Part shown: positions 22,828-31,072 of the stretch, one piece after another
Layout of the letters: every line of letters starts with the position of its first letter
Position numbering within the stretch: the first letter of the stretch is position 1
Source of the DNA: Burkholderiales bacterium
Lineage (GTDB): Bacteria > Pseudomonadota > Gammaproteobacteria > Burkholderiales > Burkholderiaceae_C
Direction: 5' to 3'
Assembly: GCA_019509985.1 (NCBI GenBank)
Contig: JAEKLF010000119.1
Coordinates: 1-38,560 of the forward strand
DNA length: 38,560 nt
Notes under the pieces: model-generated
Told to the model about the DNA's origin: nothing
Databases searched by the model: none
Seen by the model: the letters and a program-made list of their open reading frames with translations, nothing else
Made by a program: the position numbers and the translations under genes

Positions 22828-23778
22828 ATGAACAGCCTCACTCCAAAAGTCTTCCTCAGCTTCACTTTCGATGACTGGGCGTTGGCCGGCCGCATCGCCA
22901 AGGCGCTTCAGGCGAACGGCATTGACACGTGGTGGGCTGAGTGGTGCATAGAGGCGGGCGACAGCATCCGGCAGAAGATCGACGAGGGACTGGGAAGCTG
23001 CACGCACTTCGTCGTCCTGCTCACGCCAGCGTCTCTGCCCAAGCCGTGGGTCAAGGCCGAGATCGACGCGGGCTTCATGGCCAAGCTGGGAAAGGGCATC
23101 AAGTTCATTGCGCTTCGCGCTGGCCTCAGGCCGAACGAGCTTCCGCCACTGCTGCAGGGTCAGCTGTCCCCGGAGATCGATCCTGCTGCGCTCGATCTCC
23201 AGCAGCTCATAAACGGCATTCACGGCGTCACCAAGAAGCCTCCGCTCGGCCTGGCACCCGCCGGCGCTCGCGCCGCCGCATCGACTGCTTCAACGGGCTT
23301 TTCAACGGCTGCTCTTGCTGTTGCTCGCACCCTGGTCGAGCGCTCCGAGCATGCAACCCGGATGGGGCCACACAGTTCAGTCGGCGATATCGCGGCCGCA
23401 TTTGACTTATCTATGGACGATGTCCGAGACGCCCTCCACGAGCTCGGGAGCCTCGTCAAGGTCTCCCCGGGTGGCGACCTGGTGCTGGCAAACGACGACC
23501 TGTTCGTCACCTTCGACAGGCACTGGATGCCATGGGATCCCGAGGCGGACGCCTTGCACCTTGCAACGGCACTGGTCAACGACCGTGAACTTCCAAGGGA
23601 ACCAGAGGCGCTAGCAAAGGCTTTTGGATGGACTGCGCGCCGCTTGAACCCCGCGACCGCCTACCTGGCAAACCACGGCCACATCAAAGCGCTCAAGAGC
23701 CACTCGACAGGCATCTGGCTGCTGGCGGCCATGCATGACAACGACGCCACCAGGCGATTTGTGAAATCACGCAGCTGA
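22828..23778 (+). CDS. TIR-domain protein 1 with C-terminal winged-helix-like region
   Basis: A 316-residue protein. Residues 5-135 form a TIR domain (TIR_2 type): VFLSFTFDD (8-16) is the first strand, DTWWAEW (33-39) follows, and EGLGSCTHFVVLLTP (53-67) leads to KPWVKAEID, where E78 (W-x3-E) matches the catalytic glutamate of NAD-cleaving bacterial TIRs. A low-complexity Ala/Thr/Ser linker spans about 145-165. The C-terminal half looks like two winged-helix units, with the motif FDRHWMPWDP (229-238), GWTARRLNPATAYL (267-280) and a final DATRRFVKSR. No membrane segment is seen. It is followed after 26 nt by a paralogue and then by a NERD-NACHT gene. An immune-effector or signalling NADase role is inferred. 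No ribosome site is clear before the ATG. Confidence 0.85.
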   Translation: MNSLTPKVFLSFTFDDWALAGRIAKALQANGIDTWWAEWCIEAGDSIRQKIDEGLGSCTHFVVLLTPASLPKPWVKAEIDAGFMAKLGKGIKFIALRAGLRPNELPPLLQGQLSPEIDPAALDLQQLINGIHGVTKKPPLGLAPAGARAAASTASTGFSTAALAVARTLVERSEHATRMGPHSSVGDIAAAFDLSMDDVRDALHELGSLVKVSPGGDLVLANDDLFVTFDRHWMPWDPEADALHLATALVNDRELPREPEALAKAFGWTARRLNPATAYLANHGHIKALKSHSTGIWLLAAMHDNDATRRFVKSRS

Positions 23779-23804
23779 CACCTTCACATCCTGAGGAGCA
23801 CGAC

Positions 23805-25016
23805 GTGTTTCGGTTGACCTTGAATGGCAAGCCCATCGACGAGAACTCCATGGAGGGCGCGCTCCTCGAGCTGGTTACCGCGCACATGCGCGAGCAGATC
23901 GGATCAATCCGCCATCCGGTGACGGGAGAGTTCCCCACTGTCGCCGCTATGGGAGACCTCTCAAACTTGACCTTCCACATCGAAGGGTCGCCAGAACTGC
24001 TCGCCTTGGTCAACGCAGCGCTAGGCAAGGATGGTGGCGAGGCCGACGAATCATCTGGACAGCCGTTAGACCAAGCCGTAGCGCCCAAGGCGTTCCTCAG
24101 CTACGCGTCAGAAGATGCGCAGCTGGCACGCAAGATTGCTGAGGCGTTGATGCAAGGCGGCGTCGATACCTGGTGGGATGCCTGGAGCATCGCCTCAGGC
24201 GACAGCATCCGGCAGCGGATTGACGAGGGCATTGGCGACTGCACTCATTTCATCGTTCTGCTCACGCCTCGATCGGCAAGCAAGCCATGGGTCAACATCG
24301 AGATCGACGCCGGCCTCGTGCGCAAGCTCGGCGGCAGCACCCGGTTCATACCGCTGCGCTGCGGGCTGGACGTCGGCGGACTGACCCCTCTGCTCCAGAC
24401 GATGCACTCGCCAGAGGTCGACGCGGAGACGGTCGACGTCGCCCAGCTCATCCGTGACATCCATGGAATGACCCGAAAGCCGATCATCGGTGAGGCGCCG
24501 GCAGCCATCGTCAAGGCGAATGCGATCGACTCAGCGCACTCTCCAGCGGCAATGACTGTGGCGAAGTACTTCGTAGAGGCAGCGGAAAGAGGATGCACAT
24601 TCGACGTGCAACGCGAACCCGACGAGCTGGCTCGCGAGTTGGGCCTCTCCAGCGACGACCTCAGTGATGCGATCTACGAGCTCAAGGGTATGGTTGTCAA
24701 CCACGGAGGCTACTTGGTGCATCCCCATGAGACCCTCTTCGCGAACTTCGACAAACACTGGATGCCATGGGATCCAGCGCAGGACGCGCTTCGACTCGCT
24801 GCAAGCATGGTCAATGACGATGGCTTTCCCAATGAGCCCCCTCAGATGGCCGAGAGGCTGGGGTGGTCCGCCCGCCAGTTCAACCCTGCACTCGCCTACT
24901 TGGTTGCGCGTGATCTTGTGAAAGACATCCGAGGTGCGTTCACCAACGACGGCTTCATCGCCATCATCGTGAACAAGACAGACGCGACTCGTAGATTCGT
25001 CAAGGGCCGTACCTAG
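23805..25016 (+). CDS. TIR-domain protein 2, paralogue with extra N-terminal domain
   Basis: A 403-residue paralogue of the upstream gene. Residues 1-75 form an added domain (MFRLTLNGKPIDENS start, then LTFHIEGSPELLALVNAALG) that I do not recognise. A Glu/Asp/Ser-rich linker follows. The TIR domain spans about 94-225, with FLSYASEDAQ (98-107), DTWWDAW, GDCTHFIVLLTP and KPWVNIEID, placing the catalytic-type Glu at 166. The C-terminal half repeats the TIR1 motif set: FDKHWMPWDP (315-324), GWSARQFNPALAYL and KTDATRRFVKGR. The start is GTG 23805 with GAGGAG 6 nt upstream. The shared C-terminus and different N-terminus suggest duplication then division of labour, perhaps sensor versus effector. 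That division is inference. Confidence 0.85.
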   Translation: MFRLTLNGKPIDENSMEGALLELVTAHMREQIGSIRHPVTGEFPTVAAMGDLSNLTFHIEGSPELLALVNAALGKDGGEADESSGQPLDQAVAPKAFLSYASEDAQLARKIAEALMQGGVDTWWDAWSIASGDSIRQRIDEGIGDCTHFIVLLTPRSASKPWVNIEIDAGLVRKLGGSTRFIPLRCGLDVGGLTPLLQTMHSPEVDAETVDVAQLIRDIHGMTRKPIIGEAPAAIVKANAIDSAHSPAAMTVAKYFVEAAERGCTFDVQREPDELARELGLSSDDLSDAIYELKGMVVNHGGYLVHPHETLFANFDKHWMPWDPAQDALRLAASMVNDDGFPNEPPQMAERLGWSARQFNPALAYLVARDLVKDIRGAFTNDGFIAIIVNKTDATRRFVKGRT

Positions 25017-25091
25017 GCGGGTAATGTCCCTGGCGTCGCCGGTATCCTTCTGCGGTGCGACTTCAGGTAGGTCTACAGGTACCTCACGTTC

Positions 25092-28000
25092 ATGCTTGCA
25101 ACACACATCGCTCTATACATCGGGACTCCGATCGAGCATGAGTCGGAACGGGCTGTACTCATCGAGCTAGTGCGATTGCTCACCACGTCCGGGGAGTCCG
25201 CGACCGTCCTGGCCAACATCAATGTGAAAGGCCGGCAACTGGATTTGGTGGTCGGCACCGACAGGCTGACGCTGGTGCTCGAAGCAAAGGCCAGCACAAC
25301 CCCCCTCCGCGGTTCGATGAATGGCCCTTGGGCCGCACTCACCAGATCGGGGCGTTGGAAGGCCACGCGCAACATCTACGTGCAGGCGCTCGACGAGAAA
25401 AACGCGCTTCGCGATGCGCTTCGCGAGCATCAAGGGGAGGTGACCGGATACCCGGACGCCTACGTGGTGTTCGTTCCCGGTTTGGTCGCAGGTTCCGACA
25501 TACCGCCGGCCGACCACAAGGTCAGCTTCGGAGGACTTGAGGGACTGTCCGACCAGCTTGCTCGGCATTCGGGACTCTGTTGCACTCCAGAGCAATGGCG
25601 CGTGTTTGCTGAGCGACAAGGCCTTGAAAGAGTCTTCGATCTTGCCAGCGCGTCGGACCCACGCCTTCTCGACGCGCAGCGCACGCTGGAGAAATACGTC
25701 ACCGCATTCACGGCGACGTATGCACCGATGGCAGCCCAGTACAAGCCCGATACCTACGATGTAGACGGCGACTCCTTGCACGCCCCGGAGCTCAAGCGCT
25801 TGCTGCTCGAGACTCGCGAAGACCTTTTGCTTCAAGGCCCTTCTGGGTGTGGAAAGTCGCTGCTTTCACTGGTACTGGCCAACCGGTTGTGTACCGAAGG
25901 AGTGGTCCCGGTAGTCGTGGAATGCAAGTCATTTGAAGGGCAACTAGGCTCGGCGCTTGAGCGGGAAGCCACCTTGCTCGACGTGCCGTCCGCCCGGAAG
26001 CTGCTCACGGCAGCTCGAACGCTGGCTCGACCGATTGCCGTCATCGTGGATGGCTACAACGAATGCCCGGCCGAGCTGAAACTACGACTGACCCGGACGC
26101 TTCGCGCAGCGTCGATGAAATTTGATGCGACTGTCATCGTCAGCTCGCAAATCGCCATTGACCGCGCAGACCTGCTTCCACTGCGGAAGGCCGCCGTTTC
26201 TGCACCAAGTCAGCAACTCAAAGTCGACATCGCGTCTCTCGATGAGGCTGCAGCAGAACTCCTTACTCCTCTGCTGCAGACTATCGCCACGGGCATCGAG
26301 GCTAGCCTGATCGGCCAAATGGGCAAGGAAGTGACGCGCGTATCGAGCAGATCCGCGTTGTTCGACATGTTCGTGCGCCGTCGGCTCGGTGCGGTTGCTA
26401 GCCAAGGTGTCACGCTGCTCTGCTGCGTGGCCGAGTTGCTGTTCGAGCGAATGACGTTCAGCCTTTCCGTGCGTGAGGTAGACCGCATACTGGTCAGAGA
26501 AAAACTCGGAGCTGAGGTTCTCCAAGAGATCCGCCGTGCCGGCTTGTTGGTCCCGCGTGGAGATCGTCTCTGTTTTGTTCATGAGATGTACTTGAACGCA
26601 TTTGCGGCCGAAGCCATCGTGCGCCGCGTCGGCTCGGACGCAGTAGCCATGACCCATGTGCTCGCTATGCCACGGTTCGACGAACTCCGTTCATTTGTGG
26701 TCGGCGCAATTGAAGACGGGAACCTCCTCGCTCCTCTGCTCGGCGCAACAACGGACGTGCCTTTGCTGCGCGCCTGCGTTCTGGGGGAGTGCGGCGTCAA
26801 CGCTGGTCAGGTTGTGAAGGTTGCCTTGGATGCCGTCATGGGCCGACTGGAAAATGAGATGGAAGGCGCCCGCTTTTTCATCTCCTCCGACCATATGTGG
26901 GAGATCGGCGTCGAGCCAAGCAGTCAAGTTGCATGGACGGAACACGAGCGGGCCTTGCTATCAGTGATGCCAACCGCAGTGATGAAAGGCCAGTGCTGCG
27001 GGGAGCTTCTTGAGTTGGTCGGTCGATTCGATCGACGGCTACGCGAGGAGTTCGCCCGCCTTCGAGATGAAGCGGGTCAGAAGGGCATCAAGATGCTGCG
27101 AAGCAGCCTGTTTGCAACTGCGTACGTGTTCGGCAAGCGCGAGCTGGGAATCTCGATCGTCATGTCGGCTCTTCATGGCGGCAGCCTGGCCAGCTTCTCG
27201 GAAAGCACCGAGCGGCGAGAGACCCTGAAGCAGGCTTGGCGCAATGCAGCCACACCAGGCCAGTTCCATCTCGCGCTGGCTCTGTCGCATTCAGCCCTCA
27301 GGCTGCAGCGAGACGTCTTGGAGCTGGCAATCGAGCGCACGCTACCAATGCTGGAGATCGAAAGCTGGAAGGCGCTCCCCTACCATCTTCAGCTGGACCT
27401 GATGAACTTCGTGCACTTCCTGCCACGAGAAGACACGCCCTCGCCTGAGAAGGTAGCGCAAGCTCTTGAAGGGCTCCTGCCTGAACTGCATCCCCTATTG
27501 CAAGGCATCGCCCTCGAAGCTTTGAGCGGCCTGGGCGCAATGGAAAGCGAGTTGCAAGACCATGAGACACAGGTCCGGCAAGAGATCGTGCAATTGCTTG
27601 ATGGCCCTCCCGTTGAGAACGCGGCAGAGGTGGCCTGGGGCATCTATAACGCCCAGTTCGATCATCCCTATGACGTGGCGTACGTCAACGCCATCGAAGA
27701 TCTATCGGATTCGCAGCGTCACACGCTAATGAGGCTGGCCTGTGAGGGCGCTTCCGATCACAGTTTCTTTGTCGGGTCGCTGATCGCCAGGCTTGCTGCT
27801 GAAGCGGACCTTCTTGCCGTACCGGCAATCGCGTGCTGGGCGCGCCTCCCGGAGTCAAATTCAGGCATGCGGCAGAACGTTATCGAGACCTTCCTCACCG
27901 CGTTGACCGCACTGGGAAGCCTTCGAGCTGATCTGTCCCCTGACATTTGCCCGATGGGTATCGGCCCCCAAGAGGACGCCATGTCTGCTTGCGGTCTTCT

Positions 28001-28472
28001 CTACTACTGGATGGAGCGACGGGCCGAGGACGCAGCGCTTGCTGAGCCAAACGTGACGACTGCGTTCGAGACCCTTTTTGCCGATCCATCTATAGCAGTC
28101 GGCACGTTGTCCGACATCTCACGTTCCTTGATGGGGCCTGGTGGCCGCGGCGTACTGATCGTGAAAACCTTTCCTGAGCGGGCGGTTAGCCTCGCCCGCG
28201 CGGCACTCCAGAGCGGAGGCCCGATGAAAGGATATTTCCCCGGCCCCTATTCGGGGAGGGTGACGCCGAGCGGTTTGCGATTTCAGCAATCGGATCCCAT
28301 GGGAACTCCGATGACCTGCCTCTGCTTCGTACTTTCGTCGATCACGTTGACCTTGCCGGGGGTGCCCGCAAGGCGCTTGCAGCCATCGAATCCAGGGCGG
28401 CCTAAGACGCCAGAGGTAACTACCGGGCTATGCCGAGAGTTCCGAGACCGTCTACTGTGTCTCGGACTTTAA
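25092..28472 (+). CDS. NERD-like nuclease / NACHT-type NTPase with long helical C-terminus
   Basis: A 1126-residue protein. Residues 14-110 match the NERD/PD-(D/E)XK nuclease pattern: E17/E19, D51 in RQLDLVVG, E64-x-K66 in LVLEAK, then a GSMNGPW loop. The Walker A is GPSGCGKS (249-256), and the Walker B IAVIVDGYNE (D320) has the hhhDGxxE form of NACHT/STAND NTPases. Residues from about 420 to the end are Leu/Ala-rich helices like repeat-type sensor regions. The last about 75 residues look out of frame: a neighbouring frame from about 28252 reads on in the same style and ends at TAA 28403-28405. A 1-nt loss in TATTC near 28250 would explain it. It lies 75 nt after TIR2, same strand. A defence role is inferred from architecture and context; exact family is not known to me. 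Confidence 0.8.
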   Translation: MLATHIALYIGTPIEHESERAVLIELVRLLTTSGESATVLANINVKGRQLDLVVGTDRLTLVLEAKASTTPLRGSMNGPWAALTRSGRWKATRNIYVQALDEKNALRDALREHQGEVTGYPDAYVVFVPGLVAGSDIPPADHKVSFGGLEGLSDQLARHSGLCCTPEQWRVFAERQGLERVFDLASASDPRLLDAQRTLEKYVTAFTATYAPMAAQYKPDTYDVDGDSLHAPELKRLLLETREDLLLQGPSGCGKSLLSLVLANRLCTEGVVPVVVECKSFEGQLGSALEREATLLDVPSARKLLTAARTLARPIAVIVDGYNECPAELKLRLTRTLRAASMKFDATVIVSSQIAIDRADLLPLRKAAVSAPSQQLKVDIASLDEAAAELLTPLLQTIATGIEASLIGQMGKEVTRVSSRSALFDMFVRRRLGAVASQGVTLLCCVAELLFERMTFSLSVREVDRILVREKLGAEVLQEIRRAGLLVPRGDRLCFVHEMYLNAFAAEAIVRRVGSDAVAMTHVLAMPRFDELRSFVVGAIEDGNLLAPLLGATTDVPLLRACVLGECGVNAGQVVKVALDAVMGRLENEMEGARFFISSDHMWEIGVEPSSQVAWTEHERALLSVMPTAVMKGQCCGELLELVGRFDRRLREEFARLRDEAGQKGIKMLRSSLFATAYVFGKRELGISIVMSALHGGSLASFSESTERRETLKQAWRNAATPGQFHLALALSHSALRLQRDVLELAIERTLPMLEIESWKALPYHLQLDLMNFVHFLPREDTPSPEKVAQALEGLLPELHPLLQGIALEALSGLGAMESELQDHETQVRQEIVQLLDGPPVENAAEVAWGIYNAQFDHPYDVAYVNAIEDLSDSQRHTLMRLACEGASDHSFFVGSLIARLAAEADLLAVPAIACWARLPESNSGMRQNVIETFLTALTALGSLRADLSPDICPMGIGPQEDAMSACGLLYYWMERRAEDAALAEPNVTTAFETLFADPSIAVGTLSDISRSLMGPGGRGVLIVKTFPERAVSLARAALQSGGPMKGYFPGPYSGRVTPSGLRFQQSDPMGTPMTCLCFVLSSITLTLPGVPARRLQPSNPGRPKTPEVTTGLCREFRDRLLCLGL
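28441..28470 (+). terminator. Terminator candidate at the end of the TIR/NACHT operon
   Basis: TCCGAGAC (28441-28448) and GTCTCGGA (28459-28466) form a perfect 8-bp stem with a 10-nt loop, followed by CTTTAA. It lies 36 nt after the inferred ancestral stop at 28405, a natural terminator position. In the current reading it falls inside the last codons of the gene, which supports the frameshift idea. Confidence 0.5.
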
Positions 28473-28507
28473 TGGCACGGAACACAGATCCGATTTAGCC
28501 GGACGCC

Positions 28508-30379
28508 TCACTCCACGGTCACACTTTTTGCCAAATTGCGTGGCTTGTCGACGTCCGTTCCTCGCGCACAAGCCGTGTGATACGCCAGCAGCTGCAGCGG
28601 CACCACATGCAGGATGGGTGACAGCGCGCCGTAATGCTCGGGCATGCGAATGACGTGCAGGCCGGCTTCGCTTTCGATCGCCGTGTCGCCGTCGGCGAAG
28701 ACGTAGAGCTGGCCGCCGCGGGCGCGGACTTCTTGCATGTTGCTCTTCAGCTTTTCCAGCAGCGCATCGTTGGGCGCGACGGTGACGACGGGCATCTCGG
28801 CGGTGACGAGTGCGAGCGGGCCGTGCTTGAGTTCGCCGGCCGGATAGGCCTCGGCGTGGATGTAGCTGATTTCCTTCAGCTTGAGCGCGCCCTCCAGCGC
28901 GATCGGGTAGTGCAGGCCGCGGCCGAGGAAGAGGGCGTTTTCCTTGCGCGCAAATTCCTCGCTCCAGGCGATGACCTGGGGCTCCAGCGCGAGCACGGCC
29001 TGCACGGCAACGGGCAGGTGGCGCAGGGCCTTCAGGTGCTCGGCTTCGTCGGCCTCGCTGAGGTGGCCGCGCGTCTGCGCCAGCGCCAGCGTCAGCAGGA
29101 AGAGGCCGACGAGCTGGGTCGTGAAGGCCTTGGTGGAGGCGACGCCGATCTCGGCACCCGCACGCGTGATGTAGGCCAGCTCGCACTCGCGCACCATGGC
29201 GCTCGTGGACACGTTGCAGATGGTCAGCGTGTGCGGCATGCCCTGGGCGCGGGCGTGCTTGAGCGCGGCGATGGTGTCGGCCGTCTCGCCGCTCTGGCTG
29301 ATGGTGACGACCAGCGTGCGCGGGTTGGGCACGCTGTCGCGGTAGCGGTATTCGCTGGCGATCTCGACGCTGGTCGGGATCTTGGCAATGCTCTCCAGCC
29401 AGTACTTGGCCGTGGAGCCAGAGTAGTAGCTGGTGCCGCAGGCCAGGATGAGGACGTTGTCGATGTCCTTGAAGATGCGGTAGGCGCCGTCGCCGAAGAG
29501 CTCCGGGCTGATGCCGGTCACTGCATCCAGCGTGTTCGCAATCGCCACCGGCTGCTCGAAGATTTCCTTCTGCATGTAGTGGCGATAGGGACCGAGTTCG
29601 GCCGCGCCGCTGTGCACATGCACGGTCTTGACCTCGCGCTGCACGGCCTGATAGCGGCCCGTCGTCGTGTCCAGTCGGCTGATCCAGTAGCGGCCCAGCT
29701 GCAGGTCGACGACGTCGCCTTCTTCCAGGTAGACGAGTTGGTCGGTCACGCCGGCCAGGGCCATCGCGTCGGAGGCGACGAAGTTCTCGTTTTCGCCCAC
29801 CCCCAGCACCAGCGGGGAGCCCTCGCGCGCGGCGACGACACGGTGGGGCTCGTCGCGGCAGAACACGGCCACGGCGTAGGCACCCTTCAGGCGCGGCAGC
29901 GCCTGCTGCACGGCGTCGAGCAGGTCGCCGCTGTAGTGGTGGTCGATCAGGTGGGCGATGACCTCGGTGTCGGTCTGGCTCGAGAAGACGTAGCCGCGCG
30001 CCTTCAGCTCGGCGCGCAGTTCGTCGTGGTTCTCGATGATGCCGTTGTGGACCAAGGCCACCCTGCCAACGGACTGGCCGACGCTGTCGCTGCTGGCGCC
30101 CGGGCCGGTCGAGAAATGCGGGTGGGCGTTGTGCACGGCCGGTGCGCCGTGGGTGGCCCAGCGGGTGTGGGCGATGCCGGTGCCGGCGCTGATGTCGTCT
30201 TGGTCGGCCTGGTGCTGCAGCTCGGCCACGCGCGAGGTGCTGCGCGCGCGGCGCAGGCCGCCGTCCTGGTGCACCGCCACGCCGCAGGAGTCGTAGCCGC
30301 GGTATTCGAGGCGCTTCAGGCCTTCAACGAGGATGGGAACGATGTTGCGCTGACTGACCGCGCCGACGATGCCGCACAT
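28508..30379 (-). CDS. glmS: Glutamine-fructose-6-phosphate aminotransferase
   Basis: A 623-residue GlmS. The start MCGIVGAVSQR gives the N-terminal catalytic Cys. The glutaminase domain has GIAHTRWATHG and VHNGIIEN, and two SIS domains follow with CGTSYYSGSTAKYWLE, ISQSGETADT and CNVSTSAMVRE. LGRGLHYPIALEGALKLKEISYIHAEAYPAGELKHGP and the terminal DKPRNLAKSVTVE are conserved. It makes glucosamine-6-phosphate for peptidoglycan and LPS. It is a core gene and marks the right boundary of the accessory island. It is divergent from an Lrp-type regulator. Confidence 0.97.
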   Translation of the reverse strand: MCGIVGAVSQRNIVPILVEGLKRLEYRGYDSCGVAVHQDGGLRRARSTSRVAELQHQADQDDISAGTGIAHTRWATHGAPAVHNAHPHFSTGPGASSDSVGQSVGRVALVHNGIIENHDELRAELKARGYVFSSQTDTEVIAHLIDHHYSGDLLDAVQQALPRLKGAYAVAVFCRDEPHRVVAAREGSPLVLGVGENENFVASDAMALAGVTDQLVYLEEGDVVDLQLGRYWISRLDTTTGRYQAVQREVKTVHVHSGAAELGPYRHYMQKEIFEQPVAIANTLDAVTGISPELFGDGAYRIFKDIDNVLILACGTSYYSGSTAKYWLESIAKIPTSVEIASEYRYRDSVPNPRTLVVTISQSGETADTIAALKHARAQGMPHTLTICNVSTSAMVRECELAYITRAGAEIGVASTKAFTTQLVGLFLLTLALAQTRGHLSEADEAEHLKALRHLPVAVQAVLALEPQVIAWSEEFARKENALFLGRGLHYPIALEGALKLKEISYIHAEAYPAGELKHGPLALVTAEMPVVTVAPNDALLEKLKSNMQEVRARGGQLYVFADGDTAIESEAGLHVIRMPEHYGALSPILHVVPLQLLAYHTACARGTDVDKPRNLAKSVTVE

Positions 30380-30515
30380 GGATGCTCTCCGTTTCGAGGA
30401 ATGGCCCGCATCCTAGGGAAGCCGGCGTGGCATATGCGTGCAAAATTCCATCATTAGTGGATGACAATTTCTGAAATCATTCGCCGAGAAATTTCCTTCC
30501 TAAAATTTGCATCAA
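30380..30515. promoter_or_regulatory. Divergent glmS/Lrp promoter region
   Basis: This 136-nt gap is clearly AT-richer than its surroundings. AAATTT (30489-30494) and AAATTT (30503-30508), 8 nt apart, form a symmetrical pair just before the Lrp gene, and GAAATTTC (30488-30495) is palindromic. Lrp-type proteins often bind such sites to regulate their own gene. No exact promoter boxes are assigned. Confidence 0.35.
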
Positions 30516-30986
30516 ATGAATGAATTCGACATCATCGACCTGCGCTTGCTGGACGCCCTGCAGACGGACGCCTCGCTGAGCAACCAGGATCTGGCTGCCA
30601 AGGTCGCCGTGTCGCCAGCCACCTGCCTGCGCCGCGTCAAGCGCTTGCTCGACGCCGGCATCATCGAGCGCCGTGTCGCCCTGCTGTCGCCGGACAAGCT
30701 CGGCGCCGGCCTGTCAGCCTTGCTGGAGATCACGCTGGACCGCCAGGGCGCCGAGCACCTGGACGCCTTCGAAGCCCGCGCCGTGCAGGAGGCCGCCGTG
30801 CAGCAGTGCTGGCGCGTGTCGCCGGGGCCGGACTTCGTGCTGGTGGTGCAGGTGGCCGACATGCCGGCCTACCACGCCCTCACGCAGCGCCTGCTGACCC
30901 AGGACGCCAACGTGCGCAACATCAAGGCCTTCTTCAGCGTGAAGCGGGCCAAGTTCGATACCCGCATCGGCCTGCCCGCCCCCTAG
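30516..30986 (+). CDS. Lrp/AsnC-family transcriptional regulator
   Basis: A 156-residue protein of family length. MNEFDIIDLRLLDALQTDAS starts an N-terminal HTH, with NQDLAAKVAVSPATCLRRVKRL as the recognition region. A RAM-type ligand-binding domain follows after residue 60 (SALLEITLDRQGAEHLDAFE, VQVADMPAYHALTQRLL, then KRAKFDTRIGLP). The ATG at 30516 is chosen; a TTG three codons earlier is in frame. It is divergent from glmS, an order common in Burkholderiales. The effector, probably an amino acid, is unknown. Confidence 0.92.
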   Translation: MNEFDIIDLRLLDALQTDASLSNQDLAAKVAVSPATCLRRVKRLLDAGIIERRVALLSPDKLGAGLSALLEITLDRQGAEHLDAFEARAVQEAAVQQCWRVSPGPDFVLVVQVADMPAYHALTQRLLTQDANVRNIKAFFSVKRAKFDTRIGLPAP

Positions 30987-31072
30987 TTTGTCGACCCGGC
31001 GCCGCATTGCCCGTGCCTTAGCCGTCGTGGAAGACGCCCAGAATCCGGGCCGTCCCCCATCCGGAGTCTGCA

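Noticed and set aside
22828..28472. Known Thoeris or SPARTA system
   Set aside because: No ThsA-type SIR2/SLOG protein and no Argonaute or APAZ domain are encoded; the third gene is a nuclease-NACHT protein.
28634..30457. 607-residue plus-strand open frame opposite glmS
   Set aside because: glmS on the other strand is unambiguous; this is its shadow.
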